From contig NZ_PGLR01000029.1 of NCBI RefSeq assembly GCF_002803095.1, positions 1 to 64,000 on the forward strand: a stretch of DNA of 64,000 nucleotides, given 5' to 3'. This DNA is from Pseudomonas sp. ZH-FAD (GTDB lineage Bacteria; Pseudomonadota; Gammaproteobacteria; Pseudomonadales; Pseudomonadaceae). Below the pieces are notes generated by a model. That model ran no database searches. It was not told the origin of the DNA and saw only the letters and a list, made by a program, of their open reading frames with translations. This document shows, in pieces, positions 8,593-18,316 of the stretch. Both the position numbers and the translations under genes were made by a program. The number at the start of each line of letters is the position of its first letter. Position 1 is the first letter of the stretch.

Positions 8593-9933
8593 ATGCGACA
8601 GATAGACGTTCACCCCGTTATCGACAACGCACGTTTTTCCCGCTTCCACTGGATGGTCATGGCGCTGTGCGCGCTGCTGCTGATCTTCGACGGCTACGAC
8701 CTGTTCATCTTCGGCGTGGTGCTGCCGGCGATCATGCAGGAGTGGAACCTGACCCCGCTGGAGGCCGGTGCCCTGGGCAGCTACGCGCTGTTCGGCATGA
8801 TGTTCGGCGCCCTCGGCTTCGGCACCCTGGCCGACCGGATCGGGCGCAAGAAGGGCATCGCCATCTGCTTCGTGCTGTTCTCCACGGCGACCATCCTCAA
8901 TGGCTTCGCCACGAGCCCCACCGAGTTCGGCATCTTCCGCTTTATCGCGGGCTTGGGCTGTGGCGGGCTGATGCCCAACGCCGTGGCGCTGATGAACGAG
9001 TACGCGCCCAAGCGCCTGCGCAGCACCCTGGTGGCGGTGATGTTCAGCGGCTACTCGCTGGGCGGCATGCTCGCCGCCGGCGTCGGCATCTACATGCTGC
9101 CGCGCTTCGGCTGGGAGTCGATGTTCTTCGCCGCCGCCGTGCCGCTGCTGCTGTTGCCGCTGATCCTGTGGAAGCTGCCGGAGTCGGTGGGTTTCCTGGT
9201 GCGCCAGGGGCGTCATGAGCAGGCCCGCGCGGTGCTGGCCAAGGTCGAGCCGGGCCTGCGGATCGACGCCGCCGACCAGCTGCAGCTGAGCGATGGCAAG
9301 GGCCAGGGCGTCGGCGTCTTCGAGCTGTTCCGCGACGGCCGCGCGCTGCGCACCCTGTGCCTGTGGCTGGCGTTCTTCTGCTGCCTGCTGATGGTCTACG
9401 CGCTGAGCTCCTGGCTGCCCAAGCTGATGGCCAGCGCCGGCTACAGCCTGGGGTCGAGCCTGTCGTTTTTGCTGGCGCTGAATTTCGGCGGCATGGCCGG
9501 GGCCATTCTCGGCGGCTGGCTGGGCGACCGCTTCAACCTGGGCAAGGTGATGGTGGCCTTCTTCGTCGCCGCCGCCGCCTCGATCAGCCTGCTCGGCTTC
9601 AACAGTCCGACGCCGGTGCTCTACGGCCTGATCTTCATCGCCGGCGCCACCACCATCGGCACGCAGATCCTGCTGTACGCCGGCGCCGCGCAGTTCTACG
9701 GCCTGTCGATCCGCTCCACCGGCCTCGGCTGGGCCTCGGGCATCGGCCGCAACGGCGCCATCGTCGGGCCGCTGCTCGGCGGCGCGCTGATGGCGATCAA
9801 CCTGCCGCTGCAACTGAACTTCATCGCCTTCGCCGTACCCGGGGCCATCGCCGCCCTAGCCATGGCGCTGTTCACCCTCAGCGGCCAGCGGCGCCAGGCG
9901 GCGACCGCGGCGCTGGCGGCGGCCAAGGCCTGA
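8593..9933 (+). CDS. benK: BenK, MFS benzoate:H+ symporter
   Basis: A 446-residue major facilitator protein of the aromatic acid:H+ symporter subfamily with about 12 membrane helices. The signatures are DGYDLFIFG in helix 1 and GTLADRIGRKKG in the loop between helices 2 and 3. It would import benzoate across the inner membrane. The ATG at 8593 is chosen because the longer frame upstream lies in an intergenic repeat and the protein then begins MRQIDVHPVIDNARFSRFHW as in BenK/PcaK relatives. Only 28 bases separate its stop from catB. Confidence 0.93.
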   Translation: MRQIDVHPVIDNARFSRFHWMVMALCALLLIFDGYDLFIFGVVLPAIMQEWNLTPLEAGALGSYALFGMMFGALGFGTLADRIGRKKGIAICFVLFSTATILNGFATSPTEFGIFRFIAGLGCGGLMPNAVALMNEYAPKRLRSTLVAVMFSGYSLGGMLAAGVGIYMLPRFGWESMFFAAAVPLLLLPLILWKLPESVGFLVRQGRHEQARAVLAKVEPGLRIDAADQLQLSDGKGQGVGVFELFRDGRALRTLCLWLAFFCCLLMVYALSSWLPKLMASAGYSLGSSLSFLLALNFGGMAGAILGGWLGDRFNLGKVMVAFFVAAAASISLLGFNSPTPVLYGLIFIAGATTIGTQILLYAGAAQFYGLSIRSTGLGWASGIGRNGAIVGPLLGGALMAINLPLQLNFIAFAVPGAIAALAMALFTLSGQRRQAATAALAAAKA

Positions 9934-9961
9934 GCCCTCACCCTGAACCTGGAAAAGTGAA

Positions 9962-11083
9962 ATGAGCCACGTCCTGATCGAAAGCCTGACGGCGACCATA
10001 GTCGACCTGCCGACCATCCGCCCGCACAAGCTGGCAATGCACACCATGCAGAACCAGACGCTGGTGATCATCCGCCTGCGCTGCAGCGACGGTGTCGAAG
10101 GCATAGGCGAAGCCACCACCATCGGTGGCCTGGCCTACGGCAACGAGAGCCCGGAGAGCATCAAGCAGAACATCGACAGCCACCTGGCGCCGGCGCTGCG
10201 CGGTCAGGACGCGGCCAATATCAATGCCGCCATGCAACGCCTGGACAAGCTGGCCAAGGGCAACACCTTCGCCAAGTCGGGCATCGAAAGCGCGCTGCTC
10301 GACGCCCAGGGCAAGCGCCTGGGCCTGGCGGTCAGCGAGCTGCTCGGCGGCCGCGTGCGCGACAGCCTGGAGGTGGCCTGGACCCTGGCCTCGGGCGACA
10401 CCGCCCGCGATATCGACGAGGCGCAGCAGATGCTCGCCATCCGCCGCCACCGCATCTTCAAGCTGAAGATCGGCGCCGGCGAACTGCAGCGCGACCTCAA
10501 CCACGTCATCGCCATCAAGCAGGCGCTGGGCGACTGCGCCAGCGTGCGGGTCGACGTCAACCAGGGCTGGGACGAGTCCCAGGCCATCCGCGCCTGCCGG
10601 GTGCTGGGCGACAACGGCATCGACCTGATCGAGCAGCCCATCGCGCGCATCAATCGCGCCGGCCAGGTGCGCCTCAACCAGTGCAGCCTGGCACCGATCA
10701 TGGCCGACGAATCCATCGAGAGCGTGGAAGACGCCTTCAGCCTGGCCGCCGACGGCGCCGCCAGCGTGTTCGCCCTGAAGATCGCCAAGAACGGCGGCCC
10801 GCGCGCCGTGCTGCGCACTGCGGCCATCGCCGAAGCGGCCGGCATCGCCCTGTACGGCGGCACCATGCTCGAAGGCGCCATCGGCACCCTGGCCTCGGCC
10901 CACGCCTTCGTCACCCTCAAGCAGCTGACCTGGGGCACCGAGCTGTTCGGCCCGCTGCTGCTGACCGAGGAGATCGTCAGCGAAGCGCCGCTGTACCGCG
11001 ATTTCGCCCTGCAGGTGCCGCGTACCCCCGGCCTGGGCCTGACCCTGGACGAAGAACGCCTGGCGTTCTTCGCCCGCAAGTGA
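9962..11083 (+). CDS. catB: Muconate cycloisomerase
   Basis: A 373-residue enolase-superfamily enzyme. It has the N-terminal capping domain and the (beta/alpha)7 barrel with the Lys pair in IFKLKIGAG, followed by VRVDVNQGWDE and ADESIES metal-binding segments. It cyclises cis,cis-muconate to muconolactone with Mn2+. The start ATG overlaps no upstream gene and follows GGAAAAGTGAA. There is no room for a separate strong promoter between benK and catB, and no catR is adjacent, so it is probably read from Pben. Confidence 0.96.
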   Translation: MSHVLIESLTATIVDLPTIRPHKLAMHTMQNQTLVIIRLRCSDGVEGIGEATTIGGLAYGNESPESIKQNIDSHLAPALRGQDAANINAAMQRLDKLAKGNTFAKSGIESALLDAQGKRLGLAVSELLGGRVRDSLEVAWTLASGDTARDIDEAQQMLAIRRHRIFKLKIGAGELQRDLNHVIAIKQALGDCASVRVDVNQGWDESQAIRACRVLGDNGIDLIEQPIARINRAGQVRLNQCSLAPIMADESIESVEDAFSLAADGAASVFALKIAKNGGPRAVLRTAAIAEAAGIALYGGTMLEGAIGTLASAHAFVTLKQLTWGTELFGPLLLTEEIVSEAPLYRDFALQVPRTPGLGLTLDEERLAFFARK

Positions 11084-11099
11084 AACGGAGGAAATCCTG

Positions 11100-11390
11100 A
11101 TGCTGTTCCACGTGAAGATGACCGTGAAGCTGCCGGCCGGCATGGACCCGGCAGTGGCCGCGCAGATCAAGGCCGAGGAGAAGGAACTGGCCCAGCGCCT
11201 GATGCGCGAGGGCACCTGGCGCCACCTGTGGCGCATCGCCGGGCACTACGCCAACTACAGCGTATTCGACGTGGCCAGCGTCGAGGCCCTGCACGACACC
11301 CTGCTGCAGCTGCCGCTGTTCCCCTACATGGACATCGAGGTCACGCCGCTGTGCCGGCATCCCTCGTCGATCCATGCCGACGACCGCTGA
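11100..11390 (+). CDS. catC: Muconolactone delta-isomerase
   Basis: A 96-residue protein of typical CatC size, beginning MLFHVKMTVKLPAGMDP and containing the conserved EKELAQRLMREGTWRHLWR segment. It converts muconolactone to 3-oxoadipate enol-lactone and works as a decamer in known family members. The ATG follows a strong ACGGAGGAAA site, 16 bases after catB. Confidence 0.96.
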   Translation: MLFHVKMTVKLPAGMDPAVAAQIKAEEKELAQRLMREGTWRHLWRIAGHYANYSVFDVASVEALHDTLLQLPLFPYMDIEVTPLCRHPSSIHADDR

Positions 11391-11419
11391 TCCCCAGAAC
11401 AACAACGAGGTACGCCACC

Positions 11420-12361
11420 ATGACCGTGAAAATCTCCCACACCCAAGACGTGCAGAACCTGTTCCGCGAGGCCTGCGGCCTCAACAACGAGCAGGGCAGC
11501 CCGCGCCTCAAGCAGCTGATGCTGCGCATCGTCGGCGACGTGGCGAAGATCATCGAAGACCTGCAAGTGACCGACGACGAATTCTGGCAGGCGGTGGACT
11601 ACCTCAACCGCCTCGGCGCGCGCGGCGAGTTCGGCCTGCTGGTGCCGGGCCTGGGCCTGGAACACTTCCTCGACCTGCTGCAGGACGCCAAGGACGCCGA
11701 GGCCGGCCTCAGCGGCGGCACCCCGCGCACCATCGAAGGCCCGCTGTACGTGGCCGGCGCGCCGCTGGCCGAGGGCCAGGTGCGGATGGACGACGGCAGC
11801 GAAGACGGCGTGGCCACGGTGATGTTCCTCGAAGGCGTGGTGCGCGACACCCAGGGCAAACCGGTGGCCGGAGCCGTGGTCGACCTGTGGCATGCCAACA
11901 CCAAGGGCAACTACTCCTACTTCGACAAGAGCCAGAGCGACTACAACCTGCGCCGGCGCATCGTCACCGACACCGAGGGCCGCTATCGCGCGCGCAGCAT
12001 CGTGCCCAGCGGCTACGGCTGCGACCCGCAGGGCCCGACCCAGGAATGCCTCGATCTGCTCGGTCGCCACGGCCAGCGTCCGGCGCATATCCACTTCTTC
12101 ATCTCCGCGCCGGGCCATCGCCACCTGACCACCCAGATCAACCTGGCCGGCGACCAATACCTGTGGGACGACTTCGCCTACGCCACCCGCGAGGGCCTGG
12201 TCGGCGATATCCAGTTCGTCGAGGATGAGGCCGCCGCCCGCGACCGCGGTATCTCGGCCAAGCGCTTCGCCGAGCTGACGTTCGACTTCCAACTGCAGAA
12301 GGCCCCGCAGGCCAAGGCCGAACGCCGCAGCGCACGGCCGCGCGCACTGCAGCAGGCCTGA
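11420..12361 (+). CDS. catA: Catechol 1,2-dioxygenase (intradiol)
   Basis: A 313-residue Fe(III) intradiol dioxygenase. The N-terminal helical linker domain (about 1-100) precedes the catalytic domain with Tyr ligands in NYSYFDKS and SGYGC and His ligands in RPAHIHFF. It cleaves catechol to cis,cis-muconate. The ATG at 11420 follows AACGAGG; longer upstream starts lie inside catC. The order catB-catC-catA is the usual Pseudomonas order. Confidence 0.96.
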   Translation: MTVKISHTQDVQNLFREACGLNNEQGSPRLKQLMLRIVGDVAKIIEDLQVTDDEFWQAVDYLNRLGARGEFGLLVPGLGLEHFLDLLQDAKDAEAGLSGGTPRTIEGPLYVAGAPLAEGQVRMDDGSEDGVATVMFLEGVVRDTQGKPVAGAVVDLWHANTKGNYSYFDKSQSDYNLRRRIVTDTEGRYRARSIVPSGYGCDPQGPTQECLDLLGRHGQRPAHIHFFISAPGHRHLTTQINLAGDQYLWDDFAYATREGLVGDIQFVEDEAAARDRGISAKRFAELTFDFQLQKAPQAKAERRSARPRALQQA

Positions 12362-12364
12362 TCC

Positions 12365-12430
12365 GTAGGGTGCGCTGCGTGCACCAATGGTGTCGTGCGC
12401 CGTGGGCATGGTGCGCACGGCGCACCCTAC
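12365..12430. repeat. Palindrome, GTAGGGTGCGC family
   Basis: GTAGGGTGCGCTGCGTGCACC (starting 12365) and GGTGCGCACGGCGCACCCTAC (ending 12430) are imperfect inverted arms in the catA-benE gap. Fragments of the same family occur near 4279, 20471 and 36302. Confidence 0.75.
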
Positions 12431-12491
12431 GGGCCCGGTTACAACAAGAGCGTCCCCTTCGAGGGACGCCAGCCTGACCTTGCGAGGGACC

Positions 12492-13700
12492 ATGAAAGCC
12501 CTGCTCAAAGACTTCAGCCTGCCCGCCCTGGTGGCCGGGCTGCTCGCCACCACCATCTCCTACGCCGGGCCGCTGGTGCTGATCTTCCATGCCGCGGAAA
12601 GCGCCGGCCTGTCGCAGGCGCTGCTGTCGTCCTGGGTCTGGGCCATTTCCATCGGCAGTGGCGTGCTGGGCCTGCTGCTCAGCCTGCGCTACCGCACGCC
12701 GGTGGTGATCGCCTGGTCGATCCCCGGCAGCGCGCTGCTGGTCGGCGCCCTGCCTGAACTGGGCCTGAATCAGGCCATCGGCGCCTACCTGATGGCCAAC
12801 CTGATCCTGTTGCTGATCGCCCTGAGCGGCAGCTTCGACCGGCTGATCGCCCGGCTGCCCGGCTCCATCGCCGCCGGTCTGCAGGCCGGCATCCTGTTCG
12901 CCTTCGGCATCGAGGTGTTCAAGGCGCTGCCCGAGCAGCCGCTGCTGATCGTCAGCATGTTCGTCACCTACCTGCTGCTGCGCCGAAGCGCGCCGCGCTA
13001 TGCGGTGGCCGGCGTATTGCTCGTGGGCGCGGCGCTGACCCTGCTCGGCGGCCAGCTGCGCAGCGAGGCGCTGGTGCTGGAGTTGGCCACGCCGCAGTGG
13101 ATCGCCCCCGAGTTCAGCCTCACCGCCACCCTCAACCTGGCGCTGCCGCTGGTGCTGGTGGCGCTCACCGGGCAATTCATGCCGGGCATGGCAGTGCTGC
13201 GTGGCGCCGGTTACCAAACCCCGGCCAGCCCGCTGATCGGCGCCAGCGCCATCTGCGGCGCGCTGCTGGCGCCGTTCGGCTGCCACGGCCTGAACCTGGC
13301 GGCGGTCACCGCCAGCCTGTGCACTGGCCGCGAGGCCCACGAAGACCCTAACCGCCGTTATATCGCCGCGGTGGTCGGCAGCCTGGCCTACCTGGGGCTG
13401 GGCATCGCCGGCGCCACCCTGGTGTCGCTGTTCGCCGCCTTTCCCGCGGCGCTGATCGCCGCCCTGGCCGGGCTGGCGCTGTACGGCGCGTTCAGCGAGG
13501 CGCTGGCGCGCAGCCTGAGCGAGCCCAAGGAGCGCGACGCCGGGCTGTTCACCTTCCTGGTGACGGCCTCCGGGGTAAGTTTCCTCGGCCTGTCGGCGGC
13601 CTTCTGGGGCCTGCTGTTCGGTCTCGCCGCGCACCTGCTGCTGCGCCTGCGCAAGCCGGCCGCCATTGCCAGTCCCGCCGGCGAGCCGGCCAGGGAATAA
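12492..13700 (+). CDS. benE: BenE, benzoate/H+ symporter family
   Basis: A 402-residue integral membrane protein with about 12 helices and BenE-family motifs such as ISYAGPLVLIF, WSIPGSALL and GCHGLNLAAVTASLC. It is a second candidate benzoate importer beside BenK. The ATG at 12492 follows GCGAGGGACC; the longer frame upstream lies in the palindromic repeat. It is followed by the porin gene benF after 85 bases. Confidence 0.92.
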   Translation: MKALLKDFSLPALVAGLLATTISYAGPLVLIFHAAESAGLSQALLSSWVWAISIGSGVLGLLLSLRYRTPVVIAWSIPGSALLVGALPELGLNQAIGAYLMANLILLLIALSGSFDRLIARLPGSIAAGLQAGILFAFGIEVFKALPEQPLLIVSMFVTYLLLRRSAPRYAVAGVLLVGAALTLLGGQLRSEALVLELATPQWIAPEFSLTATLNLALPLVLVALTGQFMPGMAVLRGAGYQTPASPLIGASAICGALLAPFGCHGLNLAAVTASLCTGREAHEDPNRRYIAAVVGSLAYLGLGIAGATLVSLFAAFPAALIAALAGLALYGAFSEALARSLSEPKERDAGLFTFLVTASGVSFLGLSAAFWGLLFGLAAHLLLRLRKPAAIASPAGEPARE

Positions 13701-13785
13701 CCCCCAATCCATTCCCCCGAACCGGCAACCCCTGGGCTGCCGGGCGGGTTTCTGCAACCTCGATAACAACAAGAGAACGCTACCG

Positions 13786-15066
13786 ATGAAACACAGCCCA
13801 CGCCTTTGCCTGCTGTCCACCGCCATTGCCGCCTGCCTGCCGAGCCTGAGCCAGGCCGGCGAGGGCGGGTTTATCGAAGACGCCAGCGCCACGCTGACGG
13901 CGCGCAACTACTACTTCAGCCGCGACTTCTCCGACATAGTCGGGCCGAACCGGCAGTCCAAGGCCGAGGAGTGGGCGCAGGGCTTCATCCTCAACGTCAA
14001 ATCCGGCTACACCCCGGGGCCGGTGGGTTTCGGCGTGGATGCCATCGGCCTGCTCGGCCTCAAGCTCGACAGCAGCTCGGATCGAGTCAACACCGGCCTG
14101 TTGCCGACCCGCGAGAGCGGCAAGGCCGCCGACGACTACAGTCGTCTGGGCCTGGCGGCGAAGCTGCGCCTGTCCAAGACCGAGCTGAAAGTCGGCGAGC
14201 TGCAGCCCAACCTGCCGGTGCTGACCTACTCGGACATTCGCCTGTTGCCGCCCAGCTACCAGGGAGTCAGCCTGGTTTCCAACGAGCTGGCCGGGCTGAC
14301 CCTGCAGGCCGGCCACCTAAATTCCACCAGCCTGCGCAACGAGGCCGGTGACGACAAGATGCTGGCCATGCTCGGCCACCTGCCGCAGCGCGCCGCCACC
14401 AGCGAGGCCTTCAACTACGCCGGCGGCGACTATGCCTTCAACGCAGGGCGCACCTCGCTCGGCGCCTGGTATGGCCAGTTGGAGGACATCTACCAGCAGC
14501 GCTTCCTCGGCCTCAAGCACAGCGAGCCGGTCGGCGCCTGGACCCTGGGCGCCAACCTCGGTTTCTACGATTCGGCTGACGACGGCCAGAGCCTGCTCGG
14601 TGAGATCGACAACCAAGCGCTGTTTGCCCTGCTGTCGGCCAAGCACGGCGGCCACACCTTCTATGTCGGCTACCAGGCGATTTTCGGCGATGACGCCTTC
14701 CCGCGAGTGTTCGCCAACGTCAGCCCGCTGGGCAACGAGGTGCCCACATTCGAGTTCGCCTCGGCCGACGAGCGCTCCTGGCAACTGCGTTACGACTACG
14801 ACTTCGCCGCCATGGGCATACCGGGCCTGGTGGCCGGGGTGCGCTACATACGCGGCGACAACGTCGATGCCCAGGCCACCAACCGCGGCGGTGCGCGTTA
14901 CGAGGGCAAGGACTGGGAGCGCGATCTGGACATCGGCTACACCCTGCAGAGCGGCGCGCTCAAGGGCCTCGGCGTGCGCGTGCGCAACGTCACCGCGCGC
15001 TCCAACTACCGCAGCGATATCGACGAGAACCGGCTGATCCTCAGTTACACCTGGAACCTGCTGTAA
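13786..15066 (+). CDS. benF: BenF-like OprD-family outer-membrane porin
   Basis: A 426-residue OprD-family protein with a signal peptide (about residues 1-22, ending SLSQA-GEGG) and the usual N-terminal DASATLTARNYYF strand. It ends in the outer-membrane signature TWNLL. OprD/Occ porins are 18-stranded barrels for carboxylates and amino acids; the position at the end of the ben block marks it as the benzoate channel BenF. No hairpin with a T-run was seen after it, but the pcaI promoter begins 28 bases later. Confidence 0.88.
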   Translation: MKHSPRLCLLSTAIAACLPSLSQAGEGGFIEDASATLTARNYYFSRDFSDIVGPNRQSKAEEWAQGFILNVKSGYTPGPVGFGVDAIGLLGLKLDSSSDRVNTGLLPTRESGKAADDYSRLGLAAKLRLSKTELKVGELQPNLPVLTYSDIRLLPPSYQGVSLVSNELAGLTLQAGHLNSTSLRNEAGDDKMLAMLGHLPQRAATSEAFNYAGGDYAFNAGRTSLGAWYGQLEDIYQQRFLGLKHSEPVGAWTLGANLGFYDSADDGQSLLGEIDNQALFALLSAKHGGHTFYVGYQAIFGDDAFPRVFANVSPLGNEVPTFEFASADERSWQLRYDYDFAAMGIPGLVAGVRYIRGDNVDAQATNRGGARYEGKDWERDLDIGYTLQSGALKGLGVRVRNVTARSNYRSDIDENRLILSYTWNLL

Positions 15067-15093
15067 GAGCCGATCACAGCATGTGCAGGAATG

Positions 15094-15126
15094 GTTCGAT
15101 AATCGCACCATAAGGCGATTATCGGA
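15094..15126 (+). promoter_or_regulatory. PcaR operator/promoter of pcaIJF
   Basis: GTTCGATAATCGCAC (15094-15108) contains CGATAATCGC (15097-15106). The exact inverted copy GCGATTATCG lies at 15115-15124 after 8 bases. This agrees with the PcaR box reported at the -35/-10 region of P. putida pcaIJ, and the same box stands before pcaR at 2070. Confidence 0.82.
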
Positions 15127-15210
15127 TTGTTCCGCTGCATGGCGCGCCCTAATCTGAACTCACCGCCACCCCTGCCCGGTGGCACCTGCAACCCAAGCGA
15201 GAACAACACG

Positions 15211-16059
15211 ATGGCCGACATCATCACCCTGGGCGAAGCCATTTCGCGCCACGTCAACGACGGCGACTGCGTCGCTCTCGAAGGTTTCACCCATTTGATC
15301 CCCACTGCCGCCTCTCACGAACTGATCCGCCAGGGCAAGAAAGACCTGCACCTGGTGCGCATGACCCCGGACCTGGTCTACGACCTGCTGATCGGCGCCG
15401 GTTGCGCGCGCAAGCTGACCTTCTCCTGGGGCGGTAACCCCGGCGTCGGCTCGCTGCATCGCCTGCGCGATGCGGTCGAGAAGCAGTGGCCGAACGCCCT
15501 GGAAATCGACGAGCACAGCCACGCCGACCTGGCCAACTCCTATGTTGCCGGCGCCTCCGGTCTGCCGTTCGCCCTGCTGCGCGCCTATGCCGGCTCCGAC
15601 CTGCCCAAGGTCAACCCGAACATCAGGTTCATCGACTGCCCCTTCACCGGCGAGAAGCTGGCCGCCACTCCGGCGGTGCGCCCGGACGTCACCGTGATCC
15701 ACGCGCAGAAGGCCGACCGCAAGGGCAACGTGCTGCTGTGGGGCATCCTCGGCGTGCAGAAAGAAGCGGCCCTGGCGGCCAAACGCTGCATCGTCACGGT
15801 CGAGGAGATCGTCGACGACCTCAAGGCGCCGATGAATGCCTGCGTGCTGCCGAGCTGGGCGTTGACCGCCGTCTGCCATGTGCCCGGTGGCGCCCACCCG
15901 TCCTACGCCCACGGCTACTACGAGCGTGACAACCGCTTCTACCAGGCCTGGGACCCGATTGCCCGCGACCGCGAATCCTTTACCGCCTGGATCGATACCT
16001 ATATCCGCGGCACTGCCGATTTCGCCGAGTTCCAGAACAAGATTGCGGAGGCCAAATAA
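15211..16059 (+). CDS. pcaI: 3-oxoadipate CoA-transferase, subunit A
   Basis: A 282-residue family I CoA-transferase alpha subunit with the N-terminal ISRHVNDGDCVALEGFTHLIP segment. It pairs with PcaJ to move CoA from succinyl-CoA to 3-oxoadipate. The ATG at 15211 is preceded by a weak AAGCGAG site; starts further upstream would run into the PcaR operator. Its TAA overlaps the pcaJ ATG by one base. Confidence 0.94.
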   Translation: MADIITLGEAISRHVNDGDCVALEGFTHLIPTAASHELIRQGKKDLHLVRMTPDLVYDLLIGAGCARKLTFSWGGNPGVGSLHRLRDAVEKQWPNALEIDEHSHADLANSYVAGASGLPFALLRAYAGSDLPKVNPNIRFIDCPFTGEKLAATPAVRPDVTVIHAQKADRKGNVLLWGILGVQKEAALAAKRCIVTVEEIVDDLKAPMNACVLPSWALTAVCHVPGGAHPSYAHGYYERDNRFYQAWDPIARDRESFTAWIDTYIRGTADFAEFQNKIAEAK

Positions 16060-16852
16060 TGAGCGCGCTTTCCACCAGCGACTACAGCACTAACGAAATG
16101 ATGACCGTCGCCGCCGCCCGCCGCCTGAAGAACGGCGCGGTCTGCTTCGTCGGCATCGGCCTGCCGTCCAAGGCCGCCAACCTGGCGCGCCTGACCTCCT
16201 CGCCGGACGTCGTGCTGATCTACGAATCCGGCCCGATTGGTGCCAAGCCCAGCGTGCTGCCGCTGTCGATCGGCGACGGCGAACTGGCCGAAACCGCCGA
16301 CACCGTGGTGCCCACCGGCGAGATTTTTCGCTACTGGCTGCAGGGCGGGCGCATCGACGTCGGCTTCCTCGGCGCGGCCCAGGTCGACAAGTTCGGCAAT
16401 ATCAACACCACCGTGATCGGCGACTACCACAACCCCAAGGTGCGCCTGCCCGGCGCCGGCGGCGCGCCGGAGATCGCCGGTTCCGCCAAGGAAGTGCTGA
16501 TTATCCTCAAGCAGTCGCACCGCACCTTCGTCGACAAGCTGGCCTTTATCACCTCGGTCGGTTTCGGCGAGGGCGGCGACCACCGCCAGCAGCTCGGCCT
16601 GCCCGGCAAGGGCCCGGTGGGCATCATCACCGACCTGTGCATCATGGAGCCGGAGCAGGGGACTCATGAGTTTGTTGTTACCTCGCTGCACCCGGGCGTG
16701 ACCCGCGAGCAGGTGATCGAGAACACCGGCTGGGCCATCCGCTTTGCCGACAATCTGGCCGTGACCGAGGCGCCGAACGAGGTCGAACTGAGCGCGCTGC
16801 GCGCCCTGGAAGCGCGCACCGCCGCCGCCCACGGCCAGGCCGGGGGTGAGGA

Positions 16853-16856
<4 letters not shown>
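16059..16856 (+). CDS. pcaJ: 3-oxoadipate CoA-transferase, subunit B
   Basis: A 265-residue family I CoA-transferase beta subunit. The catalytic glutamate is in the LIYESGPIG motif near residue 52. It completes the heteromer with PcaI. The gene overlaps pcaI by one base and pcaF by four (ATGA), so the three are tightly coupled. Confidence 0.94.
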
Positions 16857-18058
<1,202 letters not shown>

Positions 18059-18085
18059 TCCCAAGCTGAGCCGGGTCCGTAGATC

Positions 18086-18155
18086 GTAGGGTGGGCTTTA
18101 GCCCACCGGTGTCATCATGGTGGGCTGAAGCGGATCGCCGCCCGGCCCACCCTAC
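18086..18155. repeat. Palindrome, GTAGGGTGGGC family
   Basis: GTAGGGTGGGCTTTAGCCCA (from 18086) and a return arm GCCCACCCTAC (ending 18155) lie just after pcaF. The element could act in transcript ending or RNA stabilisation. Confidence 0.75.
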
Positions 18156-18184
18156 GGCCCGGTCATCGAGCGGGTGTGAACCTT

Positions 18185-18241
18185 GTGGGAGGCGCTTCAG
18201 CGGCGACGCCTTTAAGCCGTCGCGGCTAAAGCCCCTCCCAC
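18185..18241. repeat. REP-like palindrome, GTGGGAGGCGC family
   Basis: GTGGGAGGCGCTTCAGCGGC (from 18185) and GGCTAAAGCCCCTCCCAC (ending 18241) are inverted arms, 30 bases after a different palindrome. It is the same family as 1964-2022. Confidence 0.75.
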
Positions 18242-18316
18242 AGACGCCCCTCCGTGCGCGGCGCTGCCGGTTGATGCCACACTTAGCCGTATATTTCTTC
18301 CAGGAGCGTTTCGCTC

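Noticed and set aside
8425..9813. Open frame of 462 codons on the minus strand
   Set aside because: It is antisense to benK and has the composition of a GC-bias shadow (His, Gln, Arg, Ala).
9934..9961. A separate CatR-type promoter before catB
   Set aside because: Only 28 bases lie between benK and catB and no T-N11-A dyad was evident there.
12138..13907. Long open frame of 589 codons on the minus strand
   Set aside because: It is antisense to catA, benE and benF and shows the Gln/Gly/Arg/Ala bias of a shadow frame without domain-like pattern.
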